In this document: piece by piece, positions 1 to 4,692 of the stretch
Numbering within the stretch: the stretch's first letter is position 1
Layout of the letters: every line of letters starts with the position of its first letter
NCBI GenBank assembly: GCA_024762375.1
Contig: JANTHQ010000136.1
Coordinates: 1-5,974, forward strand
Direction of reading: 5' to 3'
Source: Anaerolineaceae bacterium
Lineage (GTDB): Bacteria > Chloroflexota > Anaerolineae > 4572-78
DNA: 5,974 nucleotides
Made by a program: the position numbers and the translations under genes
Notes under the pieces: generated by a model
What the model saw: the letters and a program-made list of their open reading frames with translations, nothing else
Databases searched by the model: none
Told to the model about the DNA's origin: nothing

Positions 1-88
1 CCCCGGGTGCAAATTCACGCACGGTAAAATCAAAATACTCGTCTTCTTGTCCGGGTTTGATATTCCACGTTGCCAGTAATTTTATCAT
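1..88 (-). CDS. 5' part of a small hypothetical protein, possibly a ferredoxin-like (ABM/dimeric alpha-beta barrel) protein
   Basis: The minus strand reads ATG at 88-86 followed by 28 further open codons to the window edge, so only the N-terminus is present. The translation begins MIKLLATWNIKPGQEDEYFD and ends at the edge with REFAPG. A short hydrophobic strand followed by 'KPGxExEYFDF' resembles the first beta strand and helix of small dimeric alpha-beta barrel proteins such as the antibiotic-biosynthesis-monooxygenase-like or EthD-like families; that is a resemblance only. No clear Shine-Dalgarno sequence precedes the ATG. It lies 81 bp downstream of the LysM gene on the same strand and has its own promoter candidate at 122-150. 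Confidence is fair that this is a real gene start and low for the family. Confidence 0.6.
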   Translation of the reverse strand, partial: MIKLLATWNIKPGQEDEYFDFTVREFAPG

Positions 89-121
89 AAGATGCCGTCA
101 GGTTTGATAGTTACTGACTAG

Positions 122-150
122 AGCATATCAGAAATCGGCTGAACAGGCAA
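122..150 (-). promoter_or_regulatory. Candidate sigma70-type promoter for the left-edge gene
   Basis: Reading the minus strand, TTGCCT (-35, 150-145; 4 of 6 consensus bases) is followed by a 17-bp spacer and TATGCT (-10, 127-122; 4 of 6). TGA directly before the -10 box supplies an extended TGn motif. Transcription would start near 115, giving a leader of roughly 27 nt before the ATG at 88. The boxes are imperfect, so this is suggestive only. It begins about 20 bp after the LysM stop codon, which argues that the left-edge gene need not depend on LysM read-through. Confidence 0.35.
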
Positions 151-169
151 GCAGAACGGTTTTAAAAAA

Positions 170-1060
170 TCACGGAATGATGTAAGTAGCGATGATTTCG
201 CCTTTGATATTTTTTAGCGTGACTGTGTCACCACTTTGCCACGCGGGCGCGTCGCGTCCCCAGTACAAATCGGTGTATGAATCGGTGCCGTCGGCGGTAT
301 GAATGGCTACTTGCCCGCCATTGAACAAAAACATGTTGGGGAAAGTATATGTGTCTGTGGCCGAACCGCTGAGCGTCCAGCCGACCAATTGCACACCCGG
401 CCCGGTATTGGCAATGAGCACTTGTTCTTTTTCGAGATTGCCGTACCCCAGCACGTTGGTAATTTCCACCGAAATTTGCCCCAGCGGCGGCGCGGTGGCG
501 GTGGGGATGGGGGTGGGAGACGGTGTGGGCGTTAGTGAAATATCGGCCGGAGGAAGGGTGAATTCGGTGGTTGCGGCCGATACCGGTTCAACAGCTGCTG
601 CGGTGGCTGTGGGTGTGGGTGTTGGCGGTAGCGCACCTGCTGCCGGAATGAACAGTGTTTGTCCCACCCGGATAAGATTGGGGTCGGTGAGGCTGTTCAT
701 CGCCATCAGCTCGTCGGTGGTGATACCAAATTTCTCGGCGATTATGCCCAAGGTGTCGCCCGGTTGCACCACATACTCCACCGGCTCGGCACGCGGGGTG
801 GGAGTGGCAGTCGGCATGGGTTCCACAATGGCAGATGCGGTGGGGTCTTCGGCCGGGCCACTGATTTTTTGTGCGGGGGTGGTGGCCGGTGGGCTGTTGA
901 ACAACCATGGCCCAACAACCAGTATTACCAGCAAACTGATGATGAGCGATACGAGTGCATTCACCCCAATGAGTGTCCACAGCGTTTGTGATGACAGTTC
1001 AATGTTATTTTTTGATGAAATTTGTTTTGCGCGAGTCTGTTTTCGGTTTCTGTCCATCAT
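170..1060 (-). CDS. Membrane-anchored LysM protein with C-terminal lamin-tail-like domain
   Basis: The 296-residue protein is predicted to be inserted in the membrane and to bind the cell wall. Residues 1-27 are basic and polar, and about 28-54 form one hydrophobic helix (signal anchor), leaving the rest outside. A Pro/Thr/Ala linker (about 56-93) leads to one LysM domain (about 95-138) with the hallmark VVQPGDTLGIIAEKFGI, then 'NLIRVGQTLFIP'. A second Pro/Thr linker covers about 145-192. Residues about 194-294 look like a lamin-tail (LTD) beta-sandwich: 'VLIANTG', 'LVGWTLSG', 'YTFP', 'VAIHTADG' and 'DLYWG' follow the usual order of that family. LysM binds N-acetylglucosamine-containing glycans; the role of bacterial LTDs is poorly defined, often surface adhesion or enzyme accessory. 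No catalytic domain is seen. Two ATG codons stand in tandem (1060-1058 and 1057-1055). A strong promoter ends directly at the first, so I kept the upstream start. No Shine-Dalgarno sequence at usable spacing is present. Confidence 0.9.
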   Translation of the reverse strand: MMDRNRKQTRAKQISSKNNIELSSQTLWTLIGVNALVSLIISLLVILVVGPWLFNSPPATTPAQKISGPAEDPTASAIVEPMPTATPTPRAEPVEYVVQPGDTLGIIAEKFGITTDELMAMNSLTDPNLIRVGQTLFIPAAGALPPTPTPTATAAAVEPVSAATTEFTLPPADISLTPTPSPTPIPTATAPPLGQISVEITNVLGYGNLEKEQVLIANTGPGVQLVGWTLSGSATDTYTFPNMFLFNGGQVAIHTADGTDSYTDLYWGRDAPAWQSGDTVTLKNIKGEIIATYIIP

Positions 1061-1067
1061 ACCTGCA

Positions 1068-1096
1068 ATTATACCAGTATTTTGGTACTATGCCAA
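1068..1096 (-). promoter_or_regulatory. Strong sigma70-type promoter of the LysM gene, apparently leaderless
   Basis: On the minus strand, TTGGCA (-35, 1096-1091; 5 of 6 consensus bases), a 17-bp spacer and a perfect TATAAT (-10, 1073-1068) form an almost ideal housekeeping promoter. A TGG directly before the -10 makes it an extended -10 type. Only seven bases separate the -10 box from the ATG at 1060, so the expected start of transcription falls at about 1061, next to the start codon. The mRNA would then be leaderless or nearly so. This agrees with the absence of a properly spaced Shine-Dalgarno sequence. Confidence 0.7.
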
Positions 1097-1103
1097 GTTT
1101 GTT

Positions 1104-1113
1104 ATGGTTAAGT
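1104..1113 (+). repeat. Left copy of a 10-bp direct repeat flanking the inverted-repeat element
   Basis: ATGGTTAAGT occurs here and again at 1290-1299, on either side of the 166-bp inverted-repeat element. It stands 4 bp outside the left terminal repeat. The right copy stands 6 bp outside the right terminal repeat and includes the glycosidase stop codon. It may be a target-site duplication modified at its inner edges. A second, imperfect candidate lies right at the element ends (AGTGATG at 1111-1117 versus AGTGAGATG at 1284-1292), so the true duplication is uncertain. Confidence 0.45.
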
Positions 1114-1117
1114 GATG

Positions 1118-1283
1118 TTACGCAGTTTAAAATTTGACACGGATTAATATTGCCGTGTACGAAATTTTGCCCCCTTCCCCCGCGGGGAAGGGGGGACACA
1201 GGGGGGATGGGGCAAATCGAAAGTATCCGGTTTTCGCCCAAAATTTTGTCATTTTTGGTTTTGTCAAATCTCAAACTGCGTAA
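1118..1283. mobile_element. MITE-like element of 166 bp with 21-bp terminal inverted repeats
   Basis: The left end (1118-1138) begins TTACGCAGTTT and ends ATTTGAC. The right end (1263-1283), read in reverse complement, has the same first 11 and last 7 bases. The three middle bases are AAA on the left and GAG on the right, so 19 of 21 positions match. The interior is non-coding and includes a GC-rich hairpin and G-runs. No transposase is present, so if mobile it would depend on a relative elsewhere in the genome. The element sits between the end of the glycosidase gene and the LysM promoter, with only 8 bp between its left flanking repeat and the nearer conserved promoter sequences. I cannot assign it to a known insertion-sequence family. 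Confidence 0.55.
1170..1194. repeat. Perfect 11-bp GC-rich hairpin, possible weak terminator after the glycosidase gene
   Basis: CCCCCTTCCCC (1170-1180) and GGGGAAGGGGG (1184-1194) are exact reverse complements separated by a CGC loop. The structure forms in either transcript. For minus-strand transcripts leaving the glycosidase gene it is followed by CAAAATTTCG, which is not a proper U-tract, so efficient intrinsic termination is doubtful. C-rich/G-rich hairpins of this look are common dispersed intergenic repeats in Chloroflexota and cyanobacteria as I recall, and this copy lies inside the inverted-repeat element. Confidence 0.6.
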
Positions 1284-1289
1284 AGTGAG

Positions 1290-1299
1290 ATGGTTAAGT
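1290..1299 (+). repeat. Right copy of the 10-bp direct repeat
   Basis: This second ATGGTTAAGT overlaps the glycosidase stop codon, which occupies 1294-1296 on the minus strand. If the repeat is a target-site duplication, the element inserted at the very end of the glycosidase gene and the copy at 1104-1113 derives from that gene's last codons. Confidence 0.45.
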
Positions 1300-3543
1300 T
1301 GAATCGGCTCGCTTTAGTTTGAATATCACCACGAATGAATGCCCGTCGCCGTGACCGGGGATGGTGGATTGCAAGCCGGAAACGGTGTCTGACGGTATTT
1401 GGCGGTCATTCAATTCAATACCGGTGACGGTGTATGTGTTGCCGGGCCACAGGGGCATATTTCCCCCCGGTTCAGAAACGGGTTTTTCGATGAGCACGCG
1501 GAAGCGCTGGCCGTTTTGGTTTTTCAATAGCACAACCGCGTTGAATACACGCCGGTCGTTTTCATCAACCACGTCGGCATAAAGCATACCGGAAGCCAAA
1601 TGGTCGGCATCGGTAACGTGATGGATGGATTCTACTGTGCAAATTTCGGCGGGCGTGTACGGCGAAATTTTTACCCCCAGCCCGGCGGCATCGTTGTGGG
1701 GCGTGTCGCTGGTGGGAATCGGCGTGGGTGCTGTGTCGGTGGGTGTTTCTGTGTCCGGCGGTGGCGGCGTTTCGGTGGTATCGGTGGGTGGTTCCGTATC
1801 CGGCGGGGACGGCGTTTCGGTGGGTGTTTCGATTCCCGGTGTTTCTGTTGCCGGTTCTGCCGGTGGTTTGCCGCTCAATTTAAAGCTGAACAGAAAACTG
1901 GTGGTATCAAAGTTGGAATTTGGAAATTCTCCACCGAGTCCAAGATTGTGAATCACATCTGACGGGAAATCATGGTGGATGACTTTCAGGCTGTATGTGC
2001 CGAGTGTGGCGGTCATGCGGTAGTTGCCCAAAAATTCATCGAGCCAGCCTTTGGTTTCGATGATATCTTCCACGGTTTCGGAATCACTGCGGCGCATTAC
2101 AACCACTTTTGCACCGGTGATGGGTTTCTCGTTTTCATCCAGCACTTTCACCATAATATATCCCTGCGGCAGCGGGCGCACGGGGTTCAGTTCGTCTTTA
2201 TCTTGCCACAACCCGGAAATCACTTCCCATTTGGGGGCATCCGTGTCAACAACGGCGCGTTCCACGCGGATGCCGTCGCCCAAATAGATGAGCCGGTTAT
2301 CCCATTCCGGTACATTTGGATGCACGGCTTGTCGTTTTGCCCATTCCGGCGGCACAGGGCCATCGGTGCGGGTTTTGGGCGGCAGGTTGCGCAACATGTT
2401 GATGATGGGCAGTTCGCCATTCAGCCCGAATTTTTTGTCGTACCAGTGGGTGAACCATGCGCCCTGCTCCCACTGCCCGGAAGTGTCGCGCCCGAAAGCG
2501 CGTTCGCCGATGTGCCACGGCATTACCGCAAACAGATAGTCGGGCACGGGGGTACTGATGGTGGACCCGTCGGGGCGGTTGATGGTCATATCTGCGTCGC
2601 CTTGAATGAATTTGAACATTTGCAAATTCAGTTCAGAGGCGCGCCGGGCAGTCGGTTCGGGGTAAAACGGGTCGAGCCGGTCGCCCGTTTCCCAGCCGCC
2701 TTCGGTCATCATTATTGGCAGGGGGTCAAGACCGGCAGCGGTTATCAGGTGATGCCAGTATTCATACGCGCGGAAACACGTTTTGTCTTGCATGATGGTA
2801 ATATTCGGATTTTTCTGCACGGCGCGGAGTTGGTTTACCTGCTCGCGGGCCATATTATGCCAGCAAAATTCGATAGTTTCGGCATCGGTCCAAAAATCGG
2901 GCTGCCCTTGGTCGAGCCATTCCTCTTCCGTCACCGGGTCGCCGAACATACGCACGCGGTCGTTGGGGTAGTTAAAGGGACGGCCTTTGCCGTAATTGTG
3001 CAGCGAAATCCACAATCCTTGCTCGCAGATTTGCCGTCCGTCGGGGTGGTCGAGCAATATTTCGATGGGGTTGCGGCTTTCGGTGGGGCCGGGATTGAAG
3101 GCTACAAATGCCGGAAAACCGCCCATCGATTGAATGCGGTGGGCATCGTACACCAAATTTTTGATGACGATTTCTTCCCAGTGCGGCGGGCGGCGAAAAC
3201 CTTTCCATTCCACATCGGCATCCGGTTCGTTATTGGTTTCAAAATAGCGTGCGCCCAGCGCAATCAGCCGTTCGATAGATTTTTCGACAGCCCCGCCGAG
3301 CCGGGTGGGGTTTTTGCTGATGAATCGGCAAACGGGCATCACTTCGATGTCAATCAGCCGTTTTACCAGCGCTTCGGCGTTATAGTCGGGGGGGACGTTG
3401 ATTTTTATCCATTTGAAGCCCAATTCCAAAATACGCTTTTGCCATTTGAGCCAATCTTTTCTACCCCATTGATACTGGCTGGGCGACCAATGGATGCCGC
3501 GCCCGCTATCGGCGGGGGGGCGGGGATATTCGCTCAATTTCAT
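1294..3543 (-). CDS. Large multidomain glycoside-hydrolase-like protein (TIM-barrel, clan A type)
   Basis: The 749-residue protein appears to be a retaining glycosidase-type (beta/alpha)8 barrel followed by beta-sandwich modules. Residues about 14-390 form the barrel: 'GFKWIKINV' near 42-50 is an early strand, FETNNEPD (101-108) carries the Asn-Glu-Pro acid/base motif with Glu106, WISLHNYG (178-185) fits a substrate-site strand, and IMMTEGGWE (277-285) offers Glu281 as nucleophile. About 460-556 resembles a carboxypeptidase-regulatory-like beta-sandwich ('VKVLDENEKPITGAKVVV', 'GTYSLKVIHHDF'). A Pro/Thr/Glu linker spans 557-616. About 622-745 is a second, unassigned beta-rich domain. Substrate cannot be inferred. 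There is no signal peptide or membrane helix, which is odd for a protein with such linkers. The ATG is backed by GGAGGT four bases upstream. Alternatively, it could be a catalytically inactive glycan-binding relative. Confidence 0.85.
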   Translation of the reverse strand: MKLSEYPRPPADSGRGIHWSPSQYQWGRKDWLKWQKRILELGFKWIKINVPPDYNAEALVKRLIDIEVMPVCRFISKNPTRLGGAVEKSIERLIALGARYFETNNEPDADVEWKGFRRPPHWEEIVIKNLVYDAHRIQSMGGFPAFVAFNPGPTESRNPIEILLDHPDGRQICEQGLWISLHNYGKGRPFNYPNDRVRMFGDPVTEEEWLDQGQPDFWTDAETIEFCWHNMAREQVNQLRAVQKNPNITIMQDKTCFRAYEYWHHLITAAGLDPLPIMMTEGGWETGDRLDPFYPEPTARRASELNLQMFKFIQGDADMTINRPDGSTISTPVPDYLFAVMPWHIGERAFGRDTSGQWEQGAWFTHWYDKKFGLNGELPIINMLRNLPPKTRTDGPVPPEWAKRQAVHPNVPEWDNRLIYLGDGIRVERAVVDTDAPKWEVISGLWQDKDELNPVRPLPQGYIMVKVLDENEKPITGAKVVVMRRSDSETVEDIIETKGWLDEFLGNYRMTATLGTYSLKVIHHDFPSDVIHNLGLGGEFPNSNFDTTSFLFSFKLSGKPPAEPATETPGIETPTETPSPPDTEPPTDTTETPPPPDTETPTDTAPTPIPTSDTPHNDAAGLGVKISPYTPAEICTVESIHHVTDADHLASGMLYADVVDENDRRVFNAVVLLKNQNGQRFRVLIEKPVSEPGGNMPLWPGNTYTVTGIELNDRQIPSDTVSGLQSTIPGHGDGHSFVVIFKLKRADST
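1732..1821 (-). repeat. Tandem 45-bp repeat coding the glycosidase linker
   Basis: Two adjacent 45-bp units (1777-1821 and 1732-1776) match at 38 of 45 positions. They encode the 15-residue units TETPSPPDTEPPTDT and TETPPPPDTETPTDT (residues 575-589 and 590-604). The linker therefore grew by in-frame duplication, and length variation between strains would be expected here. Confidence 0.85.
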
Positions 3544-3547
3544 GCTG

Positions 3548-3553
3548 ACCTCC
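3548..3553 (-). promoter_or_regulatory. Strong Shine-Dalgarno sequence of the glycosidase gene
   Basis: GGAGGT on the minus strand ends four bases before the ATG at 3543. This is the only gene in the window with an obvious ribosome binding site, and it fixes the start codon, excluding an upstream extension that could have carried a signal peptide. Confidence 0.8.
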
Positions 3554-3586
3554 GGCGGTTGGAAAAACGAAAAAATGTGTGATGAG

Positions 3587-3615
3587 ATTGTACCTCAATT
3601 ATCGTTGACGGTGAA
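3587..3615 (-). promoter_or_regulatory. Candidate promoter of the glycosidase gene
   Basis: The minus strand shows TTCACC (-35, 3615-3610; 4 of 6 consensus bases), a 17-bp spacer and TACAAT (-10, 3592-3587; 5 of 6). Transcription would begin near 3580, leaving a leader of about 37 nt that includes the Shine-Dalgarno sequence. The -35 box abuts and overlaps by one base the -35 of the divergent Sir2 promoter. Confidence 0.5.
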
Positions 3616-3632
3616 GTGAGGGGTGGTATAAT
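3605..3632 (+). promoter_or_regulatory. Sigma70-type promoter of the Sir2 gene
   Basis: TTGACG (-35, 3605-3610; 5 of 6 consensus bases), a 16-bp spacer and a perfect TATAAT (-10, 3627-3632) preceded by TGG form a strong extended -10 promoter. Transcription would begin near 3639, giving a leader of about 59 nt. The nine bases TGGTATAAT are identical to those at the LysM promoter. Confidence 0.65.
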
Positions 3633-3643
3633 AGTGAATGGGC

Positions 3644-3695
3644 AATTTACGAATTTGCGAATAGCGAACGCCATCTTGAAACTTGAAACGTGAAA
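3644..3695 (+). repeat. Short tandem repeats in the Sir2 leader
   Basis: Two simple-repeat tracts occupy the predicted 5' untranslated region. At 3644-3670 an octamer decays along its length (AATTTACG, AATTTGCG, AATAGCG, AACG). At 3675-3695 a heptamer occurs three times (CTTGAAA, CTTGAAA, CGTGAAA), ending two bases before the ATG. No Shine-Dalgarno sequence is visible, so the repeats fill the place where the ribosome would bind. Confidence 0.7.
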
Positions 3696-3697
3696 CT

Positions 3698-4531
3698 ATG
3701 AATCTTCTCTCCACAAAACTGAAATCGGTGCTGGCAAAAATTGCCGCCGGCGACGGGCTGATAACCGTTCTGACCGGCGCAGGTATTTCCGCCGAAAGCG
3801 GCATTCCCACTTTTCGCGGCAAAGAAGGCTACTGGACAATCGGCTCGGCGGAATATCATCCGCAAGATATGGCGACATTTGCCATGTTTGGCGAACAACC
3901 GCTGGAAGTGTGGCGCTGGTATCTGTACCGGCGGGGGGTGTGTCGCCGGGCACAACCGAATGCCGGGCATTTGGCGCTGGCGGCGCTGGAGAAAACTTTC
4001 GGCGACCGCTTTTTGCTGATAACCCAAAATGTGGACGGCCTTCATCTGCGGGCGGGAAATTCACTGCGACGAACATACCAAATTCACGGCAACATTGATT
4101 TTATGCGCTGTGCCGATGAATGTACGGATGAAATTTTTCCGTTGCCGGATGGATTTTGGTTGACCCGAAAAACTGACCCGCTGCCCGAAAACGCCGAATC
4201 GGTGCTGCGTTGTCCGCACTGCGGGGGCGTAACTCGCCCGCACGTGCTGTGGTTCGATGAATATTATGATGAAACCCACTACCGTTTTAATTCATCACTG
4301 CGAGCCGCAAACCGAACCGCGCTGCTGGTGGTGGTCGGCAGCAGCGGGGCGACCAATTTGCCGCTGCAAGTAGCGATATCGGTGGAACAGGTTGGCGGCG
4401 TGATTGTGGATGTGAATGTTCAGCGCAATCCGTTCAGCGTTTTTGCCGAAGATACCGGCGGGTTTTTTGTGCAATCTTCCGCTGCCAAAGCCCTGCCGGA
4501 GATAGTTTCGGCGCTGGGTGCGGCAATTTAG
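3698..4531 (+). CDS. Sir2-family NAD-dependent protein deacylase (sirtuin, CobB-like)
   Basis: The 277-residue cytoplasmic enzyme is expected to remove acyl groups from lysines using NAD+, releasing nicotinamide and O-acyl-ADP-ribose. The family motifs appear in order: GAGISAESGIPTFRG (27-41) binds NAD, TQNVDGLH (109-116) follows, and His130 in 'QIHGN' is the catalytic base. Cys138/Cys142 and Cys172/Cys175 form the structural zinc site. 'RPHVLWFDE' (180-188) and 'GSSGATNLP' (214-222) complete the NAD and peptide pocket. 'WYLYRR' (74-79) keeps the Tyr-x-x-Arg pair (Tyr75, Arg78) that in CobB and SIRT5 binds acidic acyl groups, so desuccinylase or demalonylase activity is possible. I chose the ATG at 3698; an in-frame TTG at 3683 would add five residues but lies in a simple repeat. 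Its neighbours give no substrate clue: divergent from the glycosidase and convergent with the L,D-transpeptidase. Confidence 0.95.
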   Translation: MNLLSTKLKSVLAKIAAGDGLITVLTGAGISAESGIPTFRGKEGYWTIGSAEYHPQDMATFAMFGEQPLEVWRWYLYRRGVCRRAQPNAGHLALAALEKTFGDRFLLITQNVDGLHLRAGNSLRRTYQIHGNIDFMRCADECTDEIFPLPDGFWLTRKTDPLPENAESVLRCPHCGGVTRPHVLWFDEYYDETHYRFNSSLRAANRTALLVVVGSSGATNLPLQVAISVEQVGGVIVDVNVQRNPFSVFAEDTGGFFVQSSAAKALPEIVSALGAAI

Positions 4532-4556
4532 GGAGTGTTGATGTTTCATTGTTTAC

Positions 4557-4624
4557 CGGGATAAACGCATCCTGAGTAGCGGTTTGCGGAGCAAATCGCG
4601 TATCGAAGGGCGTCGTTTATCCCG
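4557..4624. repeat. Palindromic repeat copy 1 between convergent genes
   Basis: An outer perfect 11-bp inverted repeat, CGGGATAAACG (4557-4567) and CGTTTATCCCG (4614-4624), encloses the core CCTGAGTAGC (4571-4580) and GCGTATCGAAGG (4598-4609). The apex is a further stem of nine pairs (one G-T) with the loop GGA near 4586-4590. The whole 68 nt would fold into one long bulged hairpin. Placed downstream of the Sir2 stop, it may limit read-through or protect 3' ends, but no U-tract follows. Confidence 0.75.
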
Positions 4625-4677
4625 CCGATTTCTCACCCTGAGTAGCCCACAGGGCGTATCGAAGGAGGGAAATCGGC
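4624..4677. repeat. Palindromic repeat copy 2 between convergent genes
   Basis: GCCGATTTC (4624-4632) and GAAATCGGC (4669-4677) form an outer 9-bp perfect stem around the same core, CCTGAGTAGC (4637-4646) and GCGTATCGAAGG (4654-4665). The apex is GCCC-ACA-GGGC (4645-4655). The core matches copy 1 exactly while the outer arms and apex differ in sequence but keep pairing. This is the pattern of a structured dispersed repeat (REP-like) rather than a simple duplication. It sits 15 bp from the L,D-transpeptidase stop codon. Confidence 0.75.
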
Positions 4678-4692
4678 AAACGTCAACAGAAT

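Noticed and set aside
303..1115. A 270-codon open frame on the plus strand
   Set aside because: It mirrors the LysM gene. The Gly/Val-rich runs are the complement of the Pro/Thr linker codons, and no ribosome binding site or known domain is seen.
1005..1274. An 89-codon minus-strand open frame across the inverted-repeat element
   Set aside because: It runs through the terminal repeat, the GC hairpin and the LysM start region, has no ribosome binding site, and looks like chance coding in a non-coding element.
1696..1875. CRISPR or other spaced repeat array suggested by recurring G/T-rich motifs
   Set aside because: The repeats are in frame within a coding linker, adjacent rather than separated by unique spacers, and have no palindromic ends.
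1972..3582. A 536-codon open frame on the plus strand
   Set aside because: It lies exactly opposite the glycosidase gene, whose domain motifs and Shine-Dalgarno sequence are clear. Its translation is rich in Phe, His and Gly with no recognisable domain, as expected from the complement of biased codons.
3683..3697. TTG start that would extend the Sir2 protein by five residues
   Set aside because: The TTG is part of the CTTGAAA tandem repeat, and the extension adds nothing conserved. The ATG at 3698 gives a normal sirtuin N-terminus.
4557..4677. Standard Rho-independent terminators for Sir2 and the L,D-transpeptidase
   Set aside because: The hairpins are long and bulged and neither strand has a run of U after the stem, so I kept them as structured repeats with only a possible transcript-end role.
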